Shown: in pieces, positions 1 to 5,741 of the stretch
Layout: each line of letters starts with the position of its first letter
Numbering within the stretch: the stretch's first letter is position 1
Origin: Bacteroidetes bacterium CG23_combo_of_CG06-09_8_20_14_all_32_9
Lineage (GTDB): Bacteria > Bacteroidota > Bacteroidia > Bacteroidales > GWA2-32-17
Direction: 5' to 3'
DNA length: 5,741 nt
NCBI GenBank assembly: GCA_002771395.1
Contig: PCSS01000079.1
Coordinates: 1-5,741, forward strand
Translations under genes and position numbers: made by a program
Notes under the pieces: model-generated
What the model was told of the DNA's origin: nothing
Database searches by the model: none
Seen by the model: the letters and a program-made list of their open reading frames with translations, nothing else

Positions 1-1368
1 TTATTTGCCATTGTCAAGTATTTTTTTTGTTAATTCAGTAAATTGAATCCCATCAAAATTACCTGAACTCATCATCAATAAAACTTTATTTCTATAATTT
101 AGACGTAATAGGTGAGCAATTAGTTGCTTTGAATTGATAAAAACTTTTAATCCGGGTTTTTCAAAAGCATGCAACACTTCGTCGGGCTGAACAGGAGCAA
201 GCCTTTTATGCTTGATGGTAAGGTGATTATAATAAACAATTGCTTCGTCGGCAGCGTTCATAGAATTTTTATATTGAGGCAAAAACTCTTTTTTAAGACT
301 GCTGAAAGTATGAAGTTCAAGACAGGCGGTAAGTTTTTTGTCTGTAAATTGCTCTTTTACTGCGTTAATGGTTGCTTTTACTTTTGATGGCGAATGTGCA
401 AAATCAAGAAATACAGTTGTTTGTTCATTTTCTCCTAATTTCTGAAGCCGTTTATTTGCTCCACGAAAAGTAGAAATTGCCCGATAAAACTTATCATCAG
501 AGATTCCTGCCAACCGGCAAATTTCTAATGCTCCGCTTATGTTTTCCAAATTATGACTGCCAAAAATCTCAATAGGAACTTTTTCGTTACCGGTTAAAAG
601 AAACGTCCTGTTGTTTTCAGTAAGATGCGGATGTATGCTGTATGAAATATTGCGAATTCCGGATTTTATTTTTCGGGAAATTTTTCTCAACTCCTCATCG
701 CCTTTGTACCAAACCAAAGCCCCGTTTTCTTCAATCATTCCGGCAAATATTTCAAATTGTTCAATATAATTTTCAAAAGTGGGAAAAACGTTGATGTGGT
801 CCCATGCAATTCCGCTAAGTAAGGCGATATGAGGATGATATAAATGAAATTTTGGTCGCAAATCATCCGGCGAAGAAAGATATTCGTCGCCTTCTATCAC
901 CATAAATTTTGCCTCTGCCGAAAGTGAAACCATCGTGTCGAAACCTTGTACCTGTGCGCCAACCATATAATCGAAAGCAATTCCTGATTCTTTCACAACG
1001 TGCATAATAATGGATGTAATTGTGGTTTTACCATGACTGCCGCCAATAACAATCCTGATTTTATCTTTAGATTGTTCGTAAAGATATTCGGGGTACGAAA
1101 ATATTTTTAAACCAAGTTCTTTGGCTTTTGCAAGTTCGGGATTATCGTTACGGGCGTGCATTCCAAGAATTACAGCATCTAATTTAGCATGAATTTTTTC
1201 GGTAAACCAACCCGGTTTTTCGGGAAGTAATCCGTAAGCTGCCAGTCTTGATTTTGACGGCTCAAAAATTTCGTCATCGCTGCCGGTAATAACGTATCCT
1301 TTTTTATGCAGAGCAAGAGCCAGATTGTGCATGGCGCTTCCTCCAATAGCTATAAAATGAACCCTCAT
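1..1368 (-). CDS. mpl: Mpl-type Mur ligase (UDP-MurNAc:tripeptide ligase)
   Basis: ATP-dependent Mur ligase of 455 residues, close to the length of E. coli Mpl. Mpl joins recycled L-Ala-gamma-D-Glu-meso-DAP to UDP-N-acetylmuramate in the cytoplasm, returning cell-wall peptide to peptidoglycan synthesis. Visible motifs in order: N-terminal Rossmann start MRVHFIAIGGSAM (1-13), P-loop GGSHGKTT (109-116), acidic EGDEY (159-163), AWDHINVFPT (188-197), HN (272-273), GANKRLQ (303-309), DFAHSPSK (322-329), and a C-terminal LLMMSSGNFDGI stretch that matches the LVMSNGGFGGI region of Mpl better than MurC. The ATG at 1368 is chosen because the Rossmann strand begins immediately. The TAA stop is the first three bases of the window. 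It lies 412 bases downstream of the HhH-barrel gene on the same strand, beyond a candidate terminator. MurC is the main alternative; the substrate is inferred from family resemblance. Confidence 0.85.
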   Translation of the reverse strand: MRVHFIAIGGSAMHNLALALHKKGYVITGSDDEIFEPSKSRLAAYGLLPEKPGWFTEKIHAKLDAVILGMHARNDNPELAKAKELGLKIFSYPEYLYEQSKDKIRIVIGGSHGKTTITSIIMHVVKESGIAFDYMVGAQVQGFDTMVSLSAEAKFMVIEGDEYLSSPDDLRPKFHLYHPHIALLSGIAWDHINVFPTFENYIEQFEIFAGMIEENGALVWYKGDEELRKISRKIKSGIRNISYSIHPHLTENNRTFLLTGNEKVPIEIFGSHNLENISGALEICRLAGISDDKFYRAISTFRGANKRLQKLGENEQTTVFLDFAHSPSKVKATINAVKEQFTDKKLTACLELHTFSSLKKEFLPQYKNSMNAADEAIVYYNHLTIKHKRLAPVQPDEVLHAFEKPGLKVFINSKQLIAHLLRLNYRNKVLLMMSSGNFDGIQFTELTKKILDNGK

Positions 1369-1521
1369 GTAAAATTATTTATCAAATAAAATTTTAAATT
1401 GAAAATGGTATAAAAATACAAAAACTTTTGTAACTATTCAGCCCATGTTTTTTTAAGGCACATATTATATCAATTTAAAAAATTATTTACCCCGTTAAAT
1501 AGTTTAAAAATGAACGAACGG

Positions 1522-1577
1522 AAAAAGTGGCAGTAAGCAGTAGCGGTTGGCAGTCCTACCTGCTATTACTGCCACTT
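1522..1577 (-). terminator. Candidate intrinsic terminator after the purE operon
   Basis: Perfect 12-base inverted repeat: AAGTGGCAGTAA (1525-1536) against TTACTGCCACTT (1566-1577). The stem continues inward, with small bulges, through GCAG (1537-1540) with CTGC (1560-1563) and TAG (1541-1543) with CTA (1556-1558), leaving a loop of about 12 bases. Read on the minus strand the closing arm runs straight into a short T-run (TTTTT, 1526-1522), the layout of a rho-independent terminator. It lies about 200 bases past the HhH-barrel stop and before mpl. The T-run is short and partly within the stem, and the element could instead be a dispersed repeat, so confidence is moderate. Confidence 0.45.
1527..1575. 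repeat. Degenerate GGCAGT-type heptad repeat
   Basis: Within the hairpin the sequence reads as imperfect units of about seven bases: GGCAGTA (1529-1535), AGCAGTA (1536-1542), a degenerate GCGGTT, then GGCAGTC (1549-1555), followed by an inverted copy, TTACTGCC (1566-1573). My recollection is that GGCAGT-type heptad runs occur between genes in various Bacteroidota; this window alone cannot show genome-wide copies. No coding potential is apparent. Confidence 0.35.
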
Positions 1578-1719
1578 GTTAAAAAAACGCATTTTATAAT
1601 CGTTTAAAGTGTTAATTCTATTTTAAAAATAATTCTTGTATCCTGCATCACAGTTCATAAAGAAAAACGTGCCTGTGTTAAAAGATGGTTACAACCGATA
1701 TGTAAATAATTTTTAAAAT

Positions 1720-1740
1720 TCTGCGTCTCTGCGGTAGAAA
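1720..1740. repeat. CTGCG-type direct repeat, possible dispersed element
   Basis: TCTGCG occurs twice with an eight-base period (1720-1725 and 1728-1733), followed by GTAGAAA. On the minus strand it reads ACCGCAGAGACGCAGA. It sits about 45 bases past the stop of the HhH-barrel gene in AT-rich non-coding DNA, and its base composition stands out. It resembles short 'CTCTGCG' intergenic sequences that I recall from many bacterial genomes, but only one locus is visible here. Confidence 0.3.
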
Positions 1741-1780
1741 ATATTCTGCCAAAAAACATCAATATAAAAGATACAAGTTA

Positions 1781-3865
1781 CTAAATTAAAATCCTTATTT
1801 GTAATTTAACTTCAGATTTTGTTTTACCGTTAATTTGGGTAAGTCCTGAACTTATTGTATTTATGTTAGAATAATACGTTTGACCAAATCTTAACCATAA
1901 ATCAATTCTTTTGTTCACTGAATATTTCACGTTTAAATAAAATCGTGTGCCTTTATCGTAAAAAGCCGGGATAGAAAAAGCGTAAAGTACATCATTTTCG
2001 TATTCATAAAGTCGTGAGTCGTAACTATCAGTATCAAAAATGCAATACCTGGCAGAAAATGTAAGCGGAATCTTTAAAGGATTATAAATTAAATCCTGGT
2101 AAATTATAAACCCATTCTCATTCTTTGGATACTTTTGATATGTAAGCCATTCAACGCGGTTTCTAAGTTCAAGTGTTTGCGAAACTTTATAAGCAATATG
2201 AAACCTGATTTTTGTAGTAGTAACATCCTCAATACCCTCAATTACAGATGGAATGGTAGTTGGAATATTTGCGGGTTTAATTTTTTGGCGATAGCGCACA
2301 TACATATTTACTTGCCTGTTAGGCGAATATCCTGCTTCAATCAAATAATCGCTTCCTTTTGAGGGTGCATAAACTCCATATTTTAGCCATGGGAAAGTAA
2401 ATAAATCGTAATAACCAGATAGTCTCCATTTTGCATAAGGATAAATTGTAGTGCCAATATAAAAACCATGCTCGTTTGCATTATTTGTATTTTCGCCAAA
2501 AGCACTGTTGTACGTTGCCTGATAATTTCGCTCATAATTACGATAAATAAGAGCCATATTTATTTGCGATGATAAATTGAATAACATGCCGCTGATAAAG
2601 GCTTTGCCATGGTTTTGACTAATTGCTCCTTCTCCAAAAAATGTAACATCCTTGAGCATAAACTGAAAATCGGAACCAAGGTTTGAGTTTGATTTTCCGC
2701 TAAAATCGTACTGATTATAAACCGTTGGAGTTTTAATAAAATTTGCACTATAATAATATTGTATGCCGGTAAGTCCCAATTTGAATTTTTCCATATTAAG
2801 AGAAATATTTCCGCCAAGAACAGTTTCCTGAACTGATTTACGGTCGGCAAGTTCCGATGGAGTTGCGTGTTCACCGCTTGTTTGTAAAGAACTTATTTCT
2901 TCTACTTCTTCTGATAAAGAATCAATGATAGTAATATTTGCATCATTTTTTTTTCGTGATGCAAAAGTGGTAAAATCCAAATGTTTTATTCTGAAAGTAG
3001 CTCCGGCGCCTCTGAAAAAAAGGTTTTCGTCGGCACTTGAATATTTTTTTAAACCCTGTGATTTTTTCCGGGTGCTTGTTACCATAGCAGATTTTCTGTA
3101 GTTAAGCCCCGAAAAAACTACAAGCCCCTGTCCAAACTGTGCACAATAATCGCCTAAAACAATGGTTTTTAATGGACCAATATCTTTTATAAGTAAATGG
3201 GCTGAATAAAAATCAAACCCTCTTTTCTGACTTCCTACAAAAAACTCCTCGCCCGGGTCTTTCTCGGCAGTAATGCCCCACAAAACCTTTGTTTTATAAG
3301 TAAACATATAACGAAAATATAATTTATCAGGACTTCCCAGGTATCTTGAGTTTGGGCTTGCAGTTAAGGCAGAATCGGTAATTGGTGAATATCCCAATTG
3401 TTGTTCTAAAACACGTTGAGTTCTAATAAATATTTTATGACTTCCGTACATTAAAGCTTTTTTAGGAGAAAAACTTAATAATGGTTCTTCTTTTACAACA
3501 GTTATAAATGGTAAAATAAGTCTTAAATATTCTTCATTAAATCCCGAAACGTTAAGCAATTCATATATACTAAGCATTTGTCCGTAATCCTTAATATATT
3601 GCAAAATTGCGTTTACCTGAAAATCGCTTAATAACTGAAGTTTTTCTAACTCTGCTTTTGTGGCAGTATTTATATTTAAAGGTTCATTCAAATAAAAAGT
3701 AAGGTCTTCGTAAAGAGAAGTATAATCAAGTTCTCTATCGGTATTAGATGCAATTTCTTCAATAAATTTTTCGATAATTTCTTCGTTTGATCCGGCTGGC
3801 TGTTGTTGCGAAAAAGCAGGAATAATTAAAAATAATGATATTATTATTAGATATATTCGCTTCAT
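1781..3865 (-). CDS. Helix-hairpin-helix protein with outer-membrane barrel
   Basis: A 694-residue envelope protein of unknown function. Residues 1-19 form a signal peptide (MKR, hydrophobic run, AFS before QQQ). Residues about 63-122 form a ComEA-like double helix-hairpin-helix region (LNINTATKAELEKL, then YELLNVSGF, ending LPFITV). The rest, from about 135, alternates polar and hydrophobic residues with many aromatic positions, as in a large outer-membrane beta-barrel, and ends in a strand-like KLQIRILI. GDYCAQFGQGL (238-248) and FFRGAGATF (283-291) look like family signatures seen in Bacteroidota relatives. A low-complexity acidic/serine segment (about 316-345) is probably a surface loop. 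I chose the ATG at 3865 because it gives a standard signal peptide. A TTG four codons upstream (3877) would overlap the previous stop by four bases but adds only MNSV. It is the third gene of the tight purE cluster. The canonical hairpin glycines are missing, so DNA binding is not assured. Confidence 0.85.
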   Translation of the reverse strand: MKRIYLIIISLFLIIPAFSQQQPAGSNEEIIEKFIEEIASNTDRELDYTSLYEDLTFYLNEPLNINTATKAELEKLQLLSDFQVNAILQYIKDYGQMLSIYELLNVSGFNEEYLRLILPFITVVKEEPLLSFSPKKALMYGSHKIFIRTQRVLEQQLGYSPITDSALTASPNSRYLGSPDKLYFRYMFTYKTKVLWGITAEKDPGEEFFVGSQKRGFDFYSAHLLIKDIGPLKTIVLGDYCAQFGQGLVVFSGLNYRKSAMVTSTRKKSQGLKKYSSADENLFFRGAGATFRIKHLDFTTFASRKKNDANITIIDSLSEEVEEISSLQTSGEHATPSELADRKSVQETVLGGNISLNMEKFKLGLTGIQYYYSANFIKTPTVYNQYDFSGKSNSNLGSDFQFMLKDVTFFGEGAISQNHGKAFISGMLFNLSSQINMALIYRNYERNYQATYNSAFGENTNNANEHGFYIGTTIYPYAKWRLSGYYDLFTFPWLKYGVYAPSKGSDYLIEAGYSPNRQVNMYVRYRQKIKPANIPTTIPSVIEGIEDVTTTKIRFHIAYKVSQTLELRNRVEWLTYQKYPKNENGFIIYQDLIYNPLKIPLTFSARYCIFDTDSYDSRLYEYENDVLYAFSIPAFYDKGTRFYLNVKYSVNKRIDLWLRFGQTYYSNINTISSGLTQINGKTKSEVKLQIRILI

Positions 3866-3873
3866 AACACTGT

Positions 3874-4728
3874 TCAATTAACTAACTTTTGTGATGAACT
3901 TCCACCAAACTCGTAAGTAAAACCAACATGAGAGGAAATGCCAAGAACCTGATGCGACGAAAAAGAAATATCAGCTTTTATTCTTTTGTAAACATAACCA
4001 ATTCCGAAACTTATTTGATTTGGATTGCTAGTTACTCCGGCTCTTATAAATAAATTTTCCATAAACCGGTATTCCATTCCAACTTTGTAAACAGCTTTGT
4101 ATGCCATGTCTTTTTCAGCTTCAACTGTACAAAGCACTTTTTCAGAGAACTCGTAAGCAAGTCCGAAAGTTAAAATTGTAGGAACTCTCTCGTCATTGTA
4201 AGCTGCAATTTTTGAGCGACTTAAATTGTAAATTTGTCCGCCTATATATAAATGATTTATAGGCTGTGCAAGAAAACCAATCTCGGCAATGGCTGTTCCT
4301 TTGTTGCCGTATTCCTCGGCATAATAAGTGTTTAAATAATCAAATTTTATTCCTGCCGAAAACTTTTTTCCAAACGATTTTGCAAAAGCAAGTCCAACAC
4401 GGCTTTCGTTATATTTTGAATACCCGAATTGCATTAAATCAATGGCAAAAACTCCTGAAGCGGTTGGATACGCAAAGGCTGCGGCTTTTAAACCGAGTTC
4501 TTTTAATGCAAACCTGTTTTCATAAAATAAACCCAGTGTGGGTTTTGTAAGCAAAGATAATCCGGCCTGGTTATGCGTAACCGACCATAAATCGGAAAAA
4601 GCTACTCCCGAAGTACCCATTCCGGCTTGCCTTGCGCCAATCGGATAATTTCCGTTGATAGCGTTAACATGTTGGTAACAGGATACAAAAAGAATAATTA
4701 CAGTAAAACTGAAATAAAATTTACACAT
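3874..4728 (-). CDS. PorV/PorQ-like outer-membrane beta-barrel protein
   Basis: A 284-residue predicted outer-membrane protein. An N-terminal hydrophobic segment (about 4-16) serves as the export signal, with probable cleavage after VNA (23). The mature protein opens with GARQAGMG (31-38), followed by GVAFSDLWSVTHNQAGL (41-57), the hallmark start of the PorV/PorQ and FadL-like families of Bacteroidota. The remainder shows repeated short amphipathic strands with glycine and aromatic residues (for example FLAQPINHLYIGGQIYN), ending in VGFTYEFG and a short polar tail. PorV itself is an accessory of type IX secretion, but this protein is shorter than typical PorV and no T9SS gene is nearby, so that role is not claimed. 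Its ATG follows the purE stop after one base, which suggests translational coupling; eight bases separate its TGA from the ATG of the next gene. Cys17 after FVS weakly resembles a lipobox. Confidence 0.8.
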   Translation of the reverse strand: MCKFYFSFTVIILFVSCYQHVNAINGNYPIGARQAGMGTSGVAFSDLWSVTHNQAGLSLLTKPTLGLFYENRFALKELGLKAAAFAYPTASGVFAIDLMQFGYSKYNESRVGLAFAKSFGKKFSAGIKFDYLNTYYAEEYGNKGTAIAEIGFLAQPINHLYIGGQIYNLSRSKIAAYNDERVPTILTFGLAYEFSEKVLCTVEAEKDMAYKAVYKVGMEYRFMENLFIRAGVTSNPNQISFGIGYVYKRIKADISFSSHQVLGISSHVGFTYEFGGSSSQKLVN

Positions 4729-4729
4729 A

Positions 4730-5248
4730 TTAATTTATTTTAAATTTTAATTTATATTGTTTAAGTTCTTTATTTGCTTTTTCAACTTTACCTGCCAATC
4801 CGGCTTTATATTTTTTTATTTTTTCAAATAATTCCTTATTTCCGGTAGAAAGGATTTGAACAGCCAGAATTGCAGCATTTAATGCAGCATCAAGCCCAAC
4901 GGTAGCAACAGGAACTCCCGGAGGCATTTGAAGTATAGATAAAATACCGTCCCATCCGTCAATTGAAATTGAACTGCGGCAAGGAACACCAATTACGGGA
5001 AGGGGAGTATATGCAGCAATTACACCGGGCAAATGTGCTGCACCGCCGGCACCTGCAATAATTACTCTAATACCTTTGTCATAAGCATTTGAAGCAAATT
5101 TTTCGACTAACTTTGGAGTGCGGTGTGCCGAAAGTGCGTTAACCTCAAATGGAATATTAAATTCATTTAACAGCTTGGCAGCTTGTTCCATAACAGGCCA
5201 ATCGGAAGTGCTGCCCATAATTATACTTACCAACGGTTTCATGCTCAT
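4730..5248 (-). CDS. purE: N5-CAIR mutase PurE (purine biosynthesis)
   Basis: Catalytic subunit that converts N5-carboxyaminoimidazole ribonucleotide to CAIR, a step of de novo IMP synthesis in the cytoplasm. The 172 residues match the usual bacterial class I length. Diagnostic motifs: IIMGSTSDWPVM (9-20) for phosphate/nucleotide binding, SAHRTP (40-45) carrying the catalytic histidine His42, GAGGAAHLPG (66-75), and LQMPPGVPVATV (106-117). The C-terminus is lysine-rich (from about 143). Two start codons are possible: ATG at 5248 (MSMKP) or ATG at 5242 (MKPLV). Neither has a visible ribosome binding site; the longer one is given. It is the first gene of a tight minus-strand cluster with two outer-membrane proteins. 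The partner gene purK is not in the window. Confidence 0.95.
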   Translation of the reverse strand: MSMKPLVSIIMGSTSDWPVMEQAAKLLNEFNIPFEVNALSAHRTPKLVEKFASNAYDKGIRVIIAGAGGAAHLPGVIAAYTPLPVIGVPCRSSISIDGWDGILSILQMPPGVPVATVGLDAALNAAILAVQILSTGNKELFEKIKKYKAGLAGKVEKANKELKQYKLKFKIN

Positions 5249-5593
5249 AAGAAATTGAAGTTTTACGTGTAAAAATACTGCTAATTAATCAATATTTAAA
5301 ATTAACAGACTAAAATGATTTTTTTATTTTAAATTTTTACAGATGGAAAAAGATTTTACAGTTGCTAAACTTATGCAATATTACTTAAATGATACAAATG
5401 ATATTAAAATTGATAGTGTGAGTACTTATTTATTGACAAAGAATGAAAAAGTTTTTTTGTTGTAAGAAATAATTTCTATCAGGCAACCTTTTTTATTTAA
5501 GCGTCTTTTTATTAAATTACAAAAGAGCTTGAAAAAATATTTAGAAAGATTAATTAATCGCTTTAAATTGCATAAAATTAAAATACAAATGTT
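5249..5593. other. Divergent intergenic region
   Basis: These 345 very AT-rich bases separate purE (minus) from the secreted-protein gene (plus) and should hold promoters in both directions. Apart from one doubtful 40-codon ORF (5343-5465) I see no gene or structured RNA. On the purE side TATTTTTA (minus strand, 5277-5270) resembles the Bacteroidota -7 box TAnnTTTG except for its last base, but the nearest TTG is only 12 bases upstream, so no promoter is called. Confidence 0.6.
5343..5465 (+). CDS. Possible small ORF, 40 residues, unknown
   Basis: ATG to TAA, encoding 40 residues that begin MEKDFTVAKLMQYYLNDTND and end KNEKVFLL. I recognise no family, and there is no signal peptide or membrane segment. 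The composition looks like a soluble protein (alternating charged and hydrophobic residues, DFTVAKLMQYY helix-like). It ends just after a run of seven T bases. One extra T there would carry the reading on through FVVRNNFYQATFFI to a TAA at 5498-5500, giving about 52 residues. It may be a genuine small gene, a decayed gene remnant, or chance in AT-rich DNA. It lies about 130 bases before the next gene on the same strand. Confidence 0.25.
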   Translation: MEKDFTVAKLMQYYLNDTNDIKIDSVSTYLLTKNEKVFLL

Positions 5594-5741
5594 ATGAAAA
5601 AATTAATTATTTCATTATTCCTTGCAACATTATTGCTGGGGCTTGCCTTACCCAAAAAAACAAATGCGCAGGTAAACGTACAAGACTCCCTTGCACTCGT
5701 GGCTCTTTATAACAGCACAGATGGAGCTAACTGGGATCCCG
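5594..5741 (+). CDS. Secreted leucine-rich-repeat-type protein, N-terminus only
   Basis: Only the first 49 codons are present; the gene runs off the right edge. The start ATG gives a clear signal peptide: MKK, a hydrophobic core (LIISLFLATLLLGLALP, 4-20), and probable cleavage after TNA (25) before Gln26. The mature protein opens DSLALVALYNSTDGANWDP (31-49), the typical beginning of secreted leucine-rich-repeat proteins in Bacteroidota, equivalent to the LRR N-terminal cap in which a small residue count is followed by the conserved NW. An ATG at 5589 is closed after two codons and is not a start. The upstream region is A-rich with no Shine-Dalgarno. Many such proteins carry a C-terminal type IX sorting domain, but that part is not visible, so repeat number and anchoring are unknown. 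Confidence 0.75.
   Translation, partial: MKKLIISLFLATLLLGLALPKKTNAQVNVQDSLALVALYNSTDGANWDP

Larger units (their letters stand above)
1369..1780. other. Intergenic gap with hairpin and repeat-like motifs
   Basis: This 412-base, very AT-rich stretch separates the HhH-barrel gene from mpl, both on the minus strand. I see no convincing coding sequence, tRNA or riboswitch in it. It contains a long imperfect hairpin (1525-1577) and a short CTGCG double motif (1720-1734), both noticeably richer in G and C than their surroundings. The part next to mpl (about 1369-1500) should carry the mpl promoter, but no good match to the Bacteroidota -33 TTG / -7 TAnnTTTG pattern with proper spacing was found by eye. 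Confidence 0.7.

Noticed and set aside
169..387. Plus-strand ORF of 72 codons inside mpl
   Set aside because: Antisense to a well-supported Mur ligase gene; the cysteine- and phenylalanine-rich translation has no recognisable domain.
1383..1424. Possible mpl promoter (TTTTTG at 1424-1419 and TTTATTTG at 1390-1383, minus strand)
   Set aside because: The two boxes are about 28 bases apart, too far for the Bacteroidota -33/-7 arrangement, and the -7 box has a mismatch.
1649..1677. CACAG/CTGTG inverted repeat
   Set aside because: Only a five-base stem with a 19-base loop and no adjacent T-run; expected by chance.
2135..2362. Plus-strand ORF of 75 codons inside the HhH-barrel gene
   Set aside because: Antisense shadow of a clear coding region, with no domain-like features.
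2560..2874. Minus-strand ORF of 104 codons in another frame of the HhH-barrel gene
   Set aside because: Fully overlaps the barrel gene in a different frame; its translation looks like a frame-shifted copy with no domain.
4266..4550. Plus-strand ORF of 94 codons inside the PorV-like gene
   Set aside because: Antisense shadow; glutamine- and leucine-rich translation without family resemblance.
5459..5496. Possible terminator (GTTG ... CAAC followed by a T-run, with inner AGAAAT/ATTTCT)
   Set aside because: The outer stem is only four bases and the inner palindrome leaves a one-base centre; in such AT-rich DNA this is not convincing.

Overview
The window looks like AT-rich chromosomal DNA from a member of the Bacteroidota. 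Four things support this. The Mpl-type Mur ligase and the PurE resemble Bacteroidota versions. Two outer-membrane beta-barrel proteins of types common in that phylum lie next to each other. The 3' edge holds the start of a secreted leucine-rich-repeat-type protein with the 'DSLALVALYNSTDGANW' opening. No start codon has a clear Shine-Dalgarno sequence, which is usual for the phylum. I cannot assign a genus from sequence alone.

Layout: four complete genes lie on the minus strand. Read in their own direction they are purE (5248 to 4730), a PorV/PorQ-like outer-membrane barrel (4728 to 3874), a helix-hairpin-helix plus beta-barrel protein (3865 to 1781), a 412-base gap, and mpl (1368 to 1). The first three are packed with 1 and 8 bases between them and are very probably one transcript. 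The gap before mpl holds a strong hairpin followed by a short T-run on the minus strand, a candidate terminator for that transcript. It also holds two short patterns (GGCAGT-type and CTGCG-type) that resemble intergenic dispersed repeats. mpl therefore probably has its own promoter, although I could not identify one.

To the right of purE is a divergent region of 345 bases. It carries a 40-codon plus-strand ORF of doubtful status, then the start of a plus-strand secreted protein that runs off the window.

Functionally, purE (purine synthesis) and mpl (peptidoglycan recycling) are housekeeping genes. The two barrels between them are uncharacterised envelope proteins. The most interesting element is the pairing of a PorV-like barrel with a ComEA-like HhH domain fused to a large barrel, in which both HhH hairpins have lost the canonical glycine pattern. 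I do not see a clear novel defence, mobile or CRISPR system here.
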